64,000 bases of DNA from Streptomyces sp. JH14 (GTDB taxonomy: Bacteria > Actinomycetota > Actinomycetes > Streptomycetales > Streptomycetaceae). Numbering within the stretch: position 1 is the stretch's first letter; each line of letters opens with the position of its first letter. Positions 7,875 through 16,941 of the stretch are shown one piece after another. The notes beneath the pieces were generated by a model. The model saw only the letters and a list, made by a program, of their open reading frames with translations. It was not told where the DNA came from and did no database searches. The stretch covers positions 1 through 64,000 of the forward strand of contig NZ_JAJNEL010000001.1 in NCBI RefSeq assembly GCF_029428675.1. Direction: 5' to 3'. The position numbers and the translations under genes are program-made.

Positions 7875-9199
7875 GTGAGGCTCACCTTCCGGGCGAGGGT
7901 CCGGGCGAGGGGAACCAGCCCCATGACGGCGAGCCCGGTGGCGGCCGCTCCGGCGCGGGCGGCGAGCGCGGCCTGGAGCGGGATCATCGCCCGGATGCCG
8001 CTGCCGACGGCGCGTTGGGTGAGGGGCGCTGACGGATTGAGGGCGGCGTGGAGGAGCGGCTCGGCGGCGGTGCGGAAGTAGGTGGCGGTGAGTGCGGTGA
8101 GGAGGACGCCGGGTGGCGTGGAGGTTCCGGCCCGGGGGCGGTGGTGGTCCCCCGGCCCGTCCCTTCCCGGTAGTCGGGGCAGGCCACCGAGCCCCTGCTG
8201 CCCACGCACCGTGACGGCGCCCAGCGCGGCGACCGCCGCGAGCGCGCCGAGGGGCACGGCGGTGGAACCGCCCTGCGCCTCGTGGCGTGAGACCGCGGTG
8301 ACGGCGTAGGTGTGCGCCCCGAGCAGGGCGGCGGCCGGCACGGCAGCACGAACCGCGGAGTCGACGGGGCTCAGGGTGCGGGTGGTGCCCCGGGGAAGGG
8401 CGGTGCGCCCGGGATGGACGGTGCCGGCCCTGCGTACGGCGCCCGGCGTGCCGGTCGGGCCCTCGGTGCGGGCGATGCCGACCGGGCGGGCAGGGGCCTG
8501 TACGTGCCGGGGCGGCTCCGCGCGGCGGGGTTCGCGATCCGCGGTCGCCGTCGCCACCGCACGGCCGATCCGGCCGAGCAGCCGGGCGACCGGGCCGCCT
8601 CGCCGCTTCCCCGCCACGGACCGGGAGGGGGCGGATGCCCCGACGAAGCCCGTGGCTGTCGCGGACGGAGTGACCGCGCCAGCAGCGGGCGGGGCTGCGG
8701 TGCGTGAGCTCGTCGCACCCGTACCTGCCCCCGCCCCCGCCGTCGCCGTCGCCGTCGCCGTCGCTCCCAGCAGGAGGTCCAGTGCGCGGGCCGCCGCCAT
8801 CGCTGCCGGGCCGGCCTGGGTGTGCTTCAGGCGGAGGTCGTACGCCCAGACCGTTGCCGCGAGGCCCGTGGCCACCGTCAGGGCCGGACGGCCCGCGTGG
8901 GCGGCCAGCGTCAGACCTGCGGCCGTCAGGGCACCGGCTGCAGCCAGGGCCGCGCCGGGAGTGATCTGGCCCGAGGGGATCGGGCGGTGCGGGCGGTCGA
9001 CGGCGTCCTCGTCGCGGTCCGCCCAGTCGTTGAGGGCCATGCCCGCCTCGTAGAGACAGAGGGAGGCCCCGACAGCCAGTGCAGTGCCCCCGTTGGGGCG
9101 CCGGCCGATGGCCGCCGCCCCGGCCAGCGCATCACCGGGGACGGTGAACAGCGCCGATACCCGCAGCAGTTCGGCCCAGGCGCGTACCGCGGCCGTCAT
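7871..9199 (-). CDS. eboC: EboC-like UbiA-family prenyltransferase with long low-complexity insertion
   Basis: 442 residues, longer than the roughly 300 typical for UbiA proteins. The first aspartate-rich motif is in NDWADRDEDAVDRPHRPIPSG, following helix 2, and the conserved YDLRLKHT segment follows helix 4. Between about residues 145 and 290 the protein is a low-complexity stretch of Ala, Thr, Gly, Pro and Arg (for example ATATATATAGAGAGTG) that the family does not need. Hydrophobic helices resume after it. An integral membrane enzyme, it would move a polyprenyl chain onto an acceptor. ATG 9199 overlaps the end of the inositol-phosphate synthase gene (ATGA). The insertion contains a hexanucleotide repeat at DNA level. 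Confidence 0.8.
   Translation of the reverse strand: MTAAVRAWAELLRVSALFTVPGDALAGAAAIGRRPNGGTALAVGASLCLYEAGMALNDWADRDEDAVDRPHRPIPSGQITPGAALAAAGALTAAGLTLAAHAGRPALTVATGLAATVWAYDLRLKHTQAGPAAMAAARALDLLLGATATATATAGAGAGTGATSSRTAAPPAAGAVTPSATATGFVGASAPSRSVAGKRRGGPVARLLGRIGRAVATATADREPRRAEPPRHVQAPARPVGIARTEGPTGTPGAVRRAGTVHPGRTALPRGTTRTLSPVDSAVRAAVPAAALLGAHTYAVTAVSRHEAQGGSTAVPLGALAAVAALGAVTVRGQQGLGGLPRLPGRDGPGDHHRPRAGTSTPPGVLLTALTATYFRTAAEPLLHAALNPSAPLTQRAVGSGIRAMIPLQAALAARAGAAATGLAVMGLVPLARTLARKVSLT
8740..8763. repeat. Hexanucleotide tandem repeat (CCGTCG)x4 inside eboC
   Basis: Four perfect CCGTCG units in the low-complexity part of the prenyltransferase gene. On the coding strand they give alternating Ala-Thr codons. 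Units of six keep the reading frame, so length changes would be tolerated. Confidence 0.8.
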
Positions 9200-10314
9200 T
9201 CCTGCCCCCGCAGCGTTTCGGCGAAGGCCAGCAGCTGCAGATACTGGTCGGAGAGTGCGGCGGGCCCGCCGTCCGGGTCCTTGAAGTAGAAGCCGAGTTC
9301 GGGCCGTGGGCCCACCAGTCCCGCTTCATGGGCGCGGGCGAGCAGCCGCGCCAGGTCCAGGACCAGCGGGGCGGCCAGCGCCGAGTCACACCCCTGCCAT
9401 GTCGTCTGGAGGACCATACGCGCCCCGAGGAATCCGTCGAACGCGATGTGGTCCCAGGCCGTCTTCCAGTCGCCGAGGGCCGGCACGTCGTCGATGTGCA
9501 CCTCGCCCTCGGGAGCGGCGCCCAGGGTGTCGGCGAGAACCCGTTCCTTGCCCGCGTTCTTCGCCGCCGCCGCGGCCGGGTCGGCCAGCGCCGCCCCGTC
9601 CCCGCCGCCCAGCAGATTCGTGCCGGACCAGGCCCGTACGGGCAGGGCGCGCTGCACGAACATCGGGGCGAGTACGGAGCGGAGCAGCGTCTGGCCCGTC
9701 TTGCCGTCGCGGCCTGCGTGAGGAAGTCCGCATTCCGCGACGGCGTCCTGGAGCGCGGGGGTGCGCAGCCCGGTCGAGGGGGTGAAGTTGACGTAGGGGC
9801 AGCCGGCCCGGAGCGCCGCCGCGGCGTAGAGCGAGCTGGCGGGCAGCCGGTGCTGCCCGGGTTCCGGGAGCGGTTCGGTCGAGGCGACGTTCACCACGAC
9901 GGTGCGGGCCAGGTCGTTGCGGCGGCCGAAGTCGGTGAGGTCGGCGGCGAATGCGGCGATGAGCTCTTCGTCGGTGCGGGTGTCGCCGGGCAGCGGCCCA
10001 CCGGGGCGTATCTCCGCGTCGGCCGCGGCGAGTTCGGACCGTACTGCCGAGGGCAGCCCGTGCGGGAGCACTCCCCCGGCGGCCAGGGCCTCGGCCCGCT
10101 TGGGCAGGGGGCAGTCGACGGTGTCGTGTCCGCCGAATACCAGGGAGGTCAGCGCCGGCAGCCCGCTGCCGGCGAAGGGCGCGGTCTCGGTGACCATGCC
10201 CGCCGCCGGGTGGAGCCCCGCCGCGACGGCCGCGCAGCCCGCTGTGGCGGTGGTGGCGACGGAGCCGCGTGCTCCGATGAACCAGACTCCGGTACGAACG
10301 GCATGTGCTGACAC
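9196..10314 (-). CDS. Inositol-3-phosphate synthase (myo-inositol-1-phosphate synthase)
   Basis: 372 residues. An NAD-dependent sugar-phosphate cyclase converting glucose 6-phosphate to inositol 3-phosphate. The Rossmann start WFIGARGSVATTATAGC, the NFTPSTG loop, GRDGKTGQTLLRSVLAPMF (catalytic lysine region), SGTNLLGGGDG, and GDWKTAWDHIAFDGF all fit the family. GTG 10314 is chosen because GGGAGG lies 7 bases upstream. It is the first gene of the Ebo operon and overlaps eboC by 4 bases. Known Ebo clusters carry a dehydroquinate-synthase-like cyclase (EboD); none is present here. This enzyme may take the cyclase place and supply a cyclitol for prenylation (inference). No clear promoter was found between 10315 and 10400. 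Confidence 0.88.
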   Translation of the reverse strand: MSAHAVRTGVWFIGARGSVATTATAGCAAVAAGLHPAAGMVTETAPFAGSGLPALTSLVFGGHDTVDCPLPKRAEALAAGGVLPHGLPSAVRSELAAADAEIRPGGPLPGDTRTDEELIAAFAADLTDFGRRNDLARTVVVNVASTEPLPEPGQHRLPASSLYAAAALRAGCPYVNFTPSTGLRTPALQDAVAECGLPHAGRDGKTGQTLLRSVLAPMFVQRALPVRAWSGTNLLGGGDGAALADPAAAAAKNAGKERVLADTLGAAPEGEVHIDDVPALGDWKTAWDHIAFDGFLGARMVLQTTWQGCDSALAAPLVLDLARLLARAHEAGLVGPRPELGFYFKDPDGGPAALSDQYLQLLAFAETLRGQE

Positions 10315-10400
10315 GGGGCTGCCTCCCTGGCTGGGATCCTGGCTGGGCAGTGCGAAGAGCGCGGCGCTGTTCGGTCGGTGGCGGGCAGGGAAGTGGTGGT

Positions 10401-10439
10401 GACGGCGGGCGGGGTAGGGCCGTCGCCCCGCCCGCCGTC
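10401..10439 (-). terminator. Hairpin terminator of the giant secreted protein gene
   Basis: Perfect 14-bp stem (10401-10414 with 10426-10439) and 11-base loop, core GACGGCGGGCGGGG. It lies just after the stop codon at 10456 on the minus strand and ahead of the Ebo operon, so the two are probably separate transcription units. Confidence 0.75.
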
Positions 10440-10455
10440 GGACTGTGGCTGCCGC

Positions 10456-13400
10456 CTATGCGGCGGGCAGCTCCTTCAACTCGATGTTGCGGAAGGACAC
10501 CTGGTCGTCGGCCCCGTGGTTCTGCAGGCCGATGTAGCCGTCCTTCAGGCTGCGTACGGGATCGGTGTTGGTGAAGTCGTTGATCTTGACTCCGTTGAGG
10601 AAGACCTGGAGCCGTTCACCCTGGACCTTGATCTCGTAGCTGTTCCACTGGCCCGGCGGCCGCAGGACCTGGTCGCGGGCCTTGATGTTCGCCGCCTTGA
10701 AGGTGTAGATGGCGCCCGTGGTGCGGTCGGGGGCGTCGGTGGCGTCGATCTGGACCTCGTAGCCGTTGTTCACCGCGGACCAGGGGTCGTCGGACTCCGG
10801 GAAGCCGACGAAGACACCGGAGTTGTCGTCGCCCGCCAGCTTCCAGTCGAGCTTCAGCGAGTAGGACCCGAGCTCCTTGGGCTGGTAGGTGAGGAGGCCC
10901 AGGCCGCCCTCGGAGCGGAGTTCACCGTCGACGACGTTGAACTTCCCCGGGCCGGCCTGCTTCCAGCCTTCCAGCGTCTTGCCGTTGAAGATCGGCCGGT
11001 AGCCGGTGTCCGGCTTGCAGTCGGCACTGACCTGGCCGGCCGCGTACCGGACACCGCCGAGGAGGAGCTGGCGGAAGGCCGGTTCGGCGTACGACTCCTT
11101 GGTGTGGCCGAGGCCGGTGTAGAAGGAGCGGCCGCCCCCGTAGGACTGGCACCAGGTGATCGGGTGATCGCCCTTCATGGTGCCGCCGGTGTAGGTCGTC
11201 TCGTCGAGCGTGGCGAGGACCTTCACCTTGTCGCGCGGGTTGGTGCGGTAGTTGTACAGCTCATCGGTTCGGACCCAGGCGTCGTCGAGGTGGGCGGTCG
11301 CCGGGTTCTTGTGGTCCTCGACGCGGACGGTGACGGGCTGGATCGCGGGGTGCCCGGCGAAGTACGAGCCGACCAGTCCGCCGTAGAACGCCCAGTCGTA
11401 CTCGGTGTCCGCGGCGGCGTGCACGCCCATGTAGCCGCCACCGCCGGCGATGTAGTTCTCGAACGCCTTCTGCTGGTCGGCGTTGAGAACGTCACCGGTC
11501 GTGGAGAGGAAGACGACGGCGTCGTAGCGGGCCAGGTTGCTGGTGGTGAACTGGCCTGCCTCCTCCGTGGCGTCGACGGTGATGTTGCTGCTCGCGCCGA
11601 GTTCCTTCAGTGCGGCGATGCCCTCGGGAATCGCGTCGTGGCGGAAGCCGGCCGTCTTCGAGAAGACCAGGACCCGCTTGGCGGTCCGGTCGGGGGCGCT
11701 GTTGGAGAGCTCGAAGTCGTCGATGTCGTAGAGCGCACCGTCGCCGCCCTTGAAGACCAGGAAGAGTTCCGTGGCCTGCTTCGGGACGCCGCGCAGCGGT
11801 ACGTCGATGTCCTGGAAGGTCTCCCAGCTGCCGGTCACCGGCACCGGGGCGGAGCCGAGGATCTTGCCGGTCGCGGAGCCGGTCCGTACCTCGAGGAAGC
11901 CACCGGCGCCACCGGACGAGATCCGGGCGGTGAGCTTGGTGGAGTCACCGAGGATGTACGGCTTGAAGGCGATCCAGTCGTCGTTGTTGATGTCGCCGAC
12001 CGTCTTGCCGCCCTCTGCGTTCGCCTTGTCGAACGTCTGGATGCCAGACGACGAGGTGAAGTGCTCGGCCTGCCGGTGGCGGGGCTGGAGCTGCGCCTGG
12101 TCGTGGCCGGAGAGTGCGGCCTGGCCGCCGCCCCCGCCATCGGTGTACGAGGCGTCGATGACTCCGAAGATGTTGGCGTTCGGGTCGTGCCCGCCGTCCA
12201 TCTCGGTCTTGACGGTGCCGGAGCAGCCGTGCTCCGTGGTGATCGGGTGGCCATGGTTGTCATGGCCGAGTACGAAGCTGACCTGGACCTTCGAGCAGTC
12301 GATCGTGCCGTCCTCCGGGTCGGTGACGGTCACCTTGAACGGGATCTCGTCGCCGAAGGTGAACAGCTGCCCGTCACCCGGGAGTTCCAGATTCACCGTG
12401 GGTGCGGTGTTGCCGACGGTCACATGGGCACTTGCCGAACCGGTGCGGCCGGTGGGGTCCTTGGCGGTGACGGTCGCGGTGTAGGTGCCGTTCTTCTTGT
12501 ACGTGTACGTGGGGTTCGCGGCGGTCGACGTACCGCCGTCGCCGAAGTCCCAGGCGTAGGTGAGCGAGTCGTTGTCGGAGTCCGTGGTGCCCGCGGAGGA
12601 GAACTGCACCTTCAGCGGTGCGGTACCGGACGTCTTGTTGGAAGTGGCCTCGGCGATCGGCGAGTGCCCGCCGGTGGCGTTCTCGATGCGGTAGAGCGCG
12701 GAGTGCTCGTCGCCGCCGAACCAGGAGAGGCCGTAGTCCAGGACGTACAGCGCCCCGTCCGGGCCGAAGGCCATGTCCATCACCTGGGTCCCGGACCACG
12801 GGATGTCGTTGATGGACTGAACGGCGCCGTCGCCGTCCTGCTCGATCCGCTTGATCCACTGCCGGCCGAACTCACCGGCGAAGAAGTCCCCGTCGTACGC
12901 CTCGGGGAACTTCACGGGCGAGTCGAGGTTCGGGTCGTAGTGGTAGACGGGGCCGCCCATCGGCGACTCGGAGCCGGTGCCGAACTCGGGCACGGATCCG
13001 CCGTCGTACGGGATCCAGGCGGGCTGCGCCGGGGGAAGGTCGACCAGGCCGGTGTTGTGCGGCGAGGTGTTCTTCGGTGCGGCGCAGTCGAAGGTCGCGC
13101 CGGACGTCTGCGTCGCGAAGTCGTAGTCGACGAAGGGATCGTTGTTCCCGGTGCAGAACGGCCAGCCGAAGTTGGCCGCCTTGGTCACCCGGGCGAACTC
13201 GACCTGTCCGCCGGGTCCGCGCTTCGGGTCGGCCGCGCCCGCGTCGGGACCGTAGTCACCGACGTACGCGATACCGGTGGCCTTGTCGACGCTGAAGCGG
13301 AACGGGTTGCGGAAGCCCATCGCGTAGATCTCGGGCCGCGTCTTGTCCGTGCCCGGGGCGAAGAGGTTGCCCTCGGGGATGGTGTACGAGCCGTCCTCCG

Positions 13401-14181
13401 CGACCTTGATCCGGAGGAGCTTGCCGCGCAGGTCGTTGGTGTTGCCCGCGGAGCGCCGGGCGTCGAACGCTGGGTTCCGGTCCGGGCGCTCGTCGATCGG
13501 TGCGTAACCGTCGGAGGCGAAGGGGTTGGAGTCGTCGCCGGTCGACAGGTACAGGTTGCCCTGCGCGTCGAAGTCGATGTCGCCGCCGACGTGACAGCAG
13601 ATGCCGCGCGACGTCTTGACGTCGAGGACCTTCTTCTCGCTGCTCAGGTCGAGGGTGCCGTCCTCCTTGAGGACGAAGCGGGAGAGCCGGTTGACGCCGT
13701 CGAACTTGGCGAAGTCGGCGGCGGTGCCTGTCTCCGGGGCGTCGCCGGACGGGGTGTCCAGCGGGGGCGCGTAGTAGAGGTAGATCGCCCGGTTCGTGTC
13801 GAAGTCGGGGTCGACGCCTACGCCCTGGAGGCCTTCCTCGTCGTGCGAGTAGACGGGCAGGACACCGGAGACCCTGGTGTTGCCGGCGCTGTCGGTAATC
13901 CGCAGCTCGCCGCTGCGCGAGGTGTGCAGGACGCTGCGGTCCGGGAGGACCGCCAGCGACATGGGTTCGCCGGTTTCGGCGGCACCCTTGGCGAGGGTGA
14001 CCTGCTGGAAGTCCTCGGCCGCCGCGGCATCGGTGGCGGCCGGCGAGGCCGCGGACGCTGCGGAGGCGCCGGGGGTGGCGCCGAGGGCGAGGGTGGCGGC
14101 GGTGAGGAGGCCGCCGGTGAGCAGGGCGAGGGACTTACGGAGCCCGGTCCTGCGTTTGCTTCTGCTTCTGCTTCTGTGCAC
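10456..14181 (-). CDS. Secreted PQQ-type sugar dehydrogenase / PKD / carbohydrate-binding / ThuA / 3-keto-disaccharide hydrolase fusion
   Basis: 1241 residues. The Sec signal has basic RSRSRSKRRTGLRK, then LALLTGGLLTAATLALG and an ASA-type cleavage region. Domains: glucose/sorbosone-dehydrogenase-type beta propeller (about 60-500; CCHVGGDIDFDAQGNLYLST, GFRNPFRFSVD); PKD (about 507-590; YAWDFGDGGTST); CBM6-like module (about 700-825); ThuA glutamine-amidotransferase-like domain (about 834-1050; KTAGFRHDAIPEG, GVHAAADTEYDW); and the DUF1080 3-keto-disaccharide hydrolase domain (about 1057-1241; FNGKTLEGWKQ, DDNSGVFVGFP). GTG 14181 follows GGAGG with good spacing; earlier in-frame codons lack a ribosome site and would bury the signal. 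Oxidation and 3-keto-glycoside cleavage in one extracellular protein is my inference. A dyad operator lies 185 bases upstream. Confidence 0.88.
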   Translation of the reverse strand: MHRSRSRSKRRTGLRKSLALLTGGLLTAATLALGATPGASAASAASPAATDAAAAEDFQQVTLAKGAAETGEPMSLAVLPDRSVLHTSRSGELRITDSAGNTRVSGVLPVYSHDEEGLQGVGVDPDFDTNRAIYLYYAPPLDTPSGDAPETGTAADFAKFDGVNRLSRFVLKEDGTLDLSSEKKVLDVKTSRGICCHVGGDIDFDAQGNLYLSTGDDSNPFASDGYAPIDERPDRNPAFDARRSAGNTNDLRGKLLRIKVAEDGSYTIPEGNLFAPGTDKTRPEIYAMGFRNPFRFSVDKATGIAYVGDYGPDAGAADPKRGPGGQVEFARVTKAANFGWPFCTGNNDPFVDYDFATQTSGATFDCAAPKNTSPHNTGLVDLPPAQPAWIPYDGGSVPEFGTGSESPMGGPVYHYDPNLDSPVKFPEAYDGDFFAGEFGRQWIKRIEQDGDGAVQSINDIPWSGTQVMDMAFGPDGALYVLDYGLSWFGGDEHSALYRIENATGGHSPIAEATSNKTSGTAPLKVQFSSAGTTDSDNDSLTYAWDFGDGGTSTAANPTYTYKKNGTYTATVTAKDPTGRTGSASAHVTVGNTAPTVNLELPGDGQLFTFGDEIPFKVTVTDPEDGTIDCSKVQVSFVLGHDNHGHPITTEHGCSGTVKTEMDGGHDPNANIFGVIDASYTDGGGGGQAALSGHDQAQLQPRHRQAEHFTSSSGIQTFDKANAEGGKTVGDINNDDWIAFKPYILGDSTKLTARISSGGAGGFLEVRTGSATGKILGSAPVPVTGSWETFQDIDVPLRGVPKQATELFLVFKGGDGALYDIDDFELSNSAPDRTAKRVLVFSKTAGFRHDAIPEGIAALKELGASSNITVDATEEAGQFTTSNLARYDAVVFLSTTGDVLNADQQKAFENYIAGGGGYMGVHAAADTEYDWAFYGGLVGSYFAGHPAIQPVTVRVEDHKNPATAHLDDAWVRTDELYNYRTNPRDKVKVLATLDETTYTGGTMKGDHPITWCQSYGGGRSFYTGLGHTKESYAEPAFRQLLLGGVRYAAGQVSADCKPDTGYRPIFNGKTLEGWKQAGPGKFNVVDGELRSEGGLGLLTYQPKELGSYSLKLDWKLAGDDNSGVFVGFPESDDPWSAVNNGYEVQIDATDAPDRTTGAIYTFKAANIKARDQVLRPPGQWNSYEIKVQGERLQVFLNGVKINDFTNTDPVRSLKDGYIGLQNHGADDQVSFRNIELKELPAA

Positions 14182-14623
14182 GAGTGTCCTCCGGAAAGTG
14201 CCGGTTGTACGGGCGGGTAGTGCCGAGCCGTTCCGCGCGGGGACTGCCGCGCAGGTCACATGAGGGCCTGATGGGGCCCCGGTGACGAGAGTTATGTCGT
14301 GTACACCCCATGGACCGTAGACCCGTTCGTCCTGCACGGAAAGCCTTTGCGCAGCAGTTGAGTTGAACTTTTTCCTGCATCAGGACAAAGGCCGGTGAGG
14401 GCATGCGGAATCGCCCCGGGGGTGCGCGGAGTGACGCCGGGCGGGGGCTGTTCCCCCTGCCCGTCCTTCCCGAAACCGGGGCAGTGCCCCGGGCCCCCGG
14501 TCCTCGGACGCCGGGCAGGCCTGGTCGTGCCGGGCAGCACCCAAGGCGCCGCCCGGACGGAGAATCAGGCTTCCCCGGCGATCGAGGAGCGGGGTTCCGG
14601 GGGCCGAGCCCCCGGAAACACCG
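14182..14623. other. Intergenic region, 442 bases
   Basis: Upstream region of the giant secreted protein gene. It holds the 25-bp dyad element (14366-14390) and, downstream of it, AT-richer sequence around 14285-14320 that could carry the promoter (TACGGT and CATAACT on the minus strand). No gene with coding bias was found between 14391 and 14623. Confidence 0.6.
14366..14390. promoter_or_regulatory. Candidate ROK-type operator (dyad), copy 1
   Basis: AACTTTTTCC, 5 bases, CAGGACAAAG. Read on the other strand it is CTTTGTCCTG-ATG-CAGGAAAAAG, a dyad with 9 of 10 arm positions paired. The same spacing and arms recur at 22096-22120 before the ROK regulator gene. Assignment to that regulator is inference. 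Confidence 0.55.
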
Positions 14624-15628
<1,005 letters not shown>

Positions 15629-15640
15629 GCGCGGAACCTC

Positions 15641-16873
15641 CTACGGGGTGTGTACCGGGGTGAGTACGGAGTTCTTCTCGGCGCTCTCCTCCACCGCCGC
15701 GAGCACCCGCTGCACCTGGAGTCCGTCGGCGAACGACGGCACGGGGTCCGCCCCTTCGGCGATCGTCCGGACGAGGTCGCGGGCCTGGTGGATGAAGGTG
15801 TGCTCGTAGCCGAGGGCGTGACCCGGCGGCCACCACGCCTCCAGGTACGGATGCTCGGGCTCCGTGACGAGGATGCGGCGGAACCCCGCGGTGGTGGCGG
15901 GTTCGGTGTGGTCGTGGAAGGACAGCTCGTTCAGTCGCTCCAGGTCGAAGGCGAGCGAGCCGCGCTCCCCGTTGAGCTCCAGCCGCAGCGCGTTCTTGCG
16001 GCCCGCCGCCATACGCGTCGCCTCGAACGAGGCCAGCGCTCCGGAAGCGAGCCTGCCGGTGAACAGAGCCGCGTCGTCGACGGTGACCGCCCCCCGCGCC
16101 TCGCTGTCGGCCGAGCCCGAGAGCCCCGCCGACGCTCCTGCGAGCAGGGGCCTGTCCCGTACGAAGGTCTCGGACATCGCGGACACCCCCACCAGCAGCT
16201 CCCCCGCCAGATACTGCGCGAGGTCGACGATGTGGGCCCCGAGGTCGCCCAGCGCACCGGATCCGGCGCGCTCGCGGTCCAGCCGCCAGGTGAGCGGCGA
16301 CTCGGGATCGACCAGCCAGTCCTGGAGGTAGGTGGCCCGTACGTGCCGCAGGGAGCCGAGCCTGCCGTCGCTGATCATCTTCCGTGCGTAGGCGATCGCC
16401 GGCGCCTTGCGGTAGTTGAAGCCGACCATCGCCACCTGGCCACGGGCCCTGGCCCGTTCCGCGGCCTCGGTCATGGCCTCCGCCTCGGCAACCGTGTTGG
16501 CGAGCGGCTTCTCGCACAGCACGTGCTTGCCGGCCTCCAGGGCGGCGATGGCGATTTCCGCATGGCTGTCGCCGGGAGTGCAGATGTCGACGAGCTGGAC
16601 GTCGTCCCGGGCGATCAGGGCGCGCCAGTCGGTCTCCGCCGCCGCCCAGCCGTGACGCTCGGCGGCGGCGGTGACCGCCGCACGGTCGCGTCCGCAGATC
16701 GCGGCGAGAGCCGGCCGCATCGGCAGGTCGAAAACGTGTCCCACGGTGCGCCACCCCTGGGAGTGGGCGGCGCCCATGAACGCGTATCCGACCATGCCGA
16801 TCCCGAGCGGTCGCTCCGGCTTCCTCGTCGGCGGCGCAGCGGCCTCCTGCTCCGTCTCTTCCCTACGGGCCAT
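15641..16873 (-). CDS. Gfo/Idh/MocA-family NAD(P)-dependent oxidoreductase
   Basis: 410 residues. The Rossmann motif is in IGMVGYAFMGAAHSQGW at about residues 24-40. The dinucleotide-site motif VLCEKPLANTVAEAE contains the conserved EKP lysine, and the C-terminal domain has GDLGAHIVDLAQYL, with the catalytic Asp-x3-His pattern. The N-terminal 20 residues are a charged extension. The ATG at 16873 is taken although its ribosome site is modest. It sits between the ABC importer binding protein and the TIM-barrel isomerase, all on the minus strand. Homologues include inositol dehydrogenases and ThuB-like 3-dehydrogenases. With ThuA next door a ThuB-like role is plausible (inference). Confidence 0.87.
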   Translation of the reverse strand: MARREETEQEAAAPPTRKPERPLGIGMVGYAFMGAAHSQGWRTVGHVFDLPMRPALAAICGRDRAAVTAAAERHGWAAAETDWRALIARDDVQLVDICTPGDSHAEIAIAALEAGKHVLCEKPLANTVAEAEAMTEAAERARARGQVAMVGFNYRKAPAIAYARKMISDGRLGSLRHVRATYLQDWLVDPESPLTWRLDRERAGSGALGDLGAHIVDLAQYLAGELLVGVSAMSETFVRDRPLLAGASAGLSGSADSEARGAVTVDDAALFTGRLASGALASFEATRMAAGRKNALRLELNGERGSLAFDLERLNELSFHDHTEPATTAGFRRILVTEPEHPYLEAWWPPGHALGYEHTFIHQARDLVRTIAEGADPVPSFADGLQVQRVLAAVEESAEKNSVLTPVHTP

Positions 16874-16941
16874 ACGGGCTTCCTCCTCATCGGTGCTTCG
16901 GTGGGGGCTGCAGGAGGGTCAGCACCCTCCCGGACGGCGGA

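Noticed and set aside
8300..9053. Plus-strand Ala-rich frame opposite eboC
   Set aside because: The low-complexity insertion of eboC gives an open antisense frame, but the UbiA motifs are only on the minus strand.
10378..14220. A 1280-codon plus-strand open frame opposite the giant secreted protein
   Set aside because: It is the mirror of a high-GC gene: no start signal, Val/Gly/Arg-rich noise with no domain. The minus-strand frame has signal peptide and five recognisable domains.
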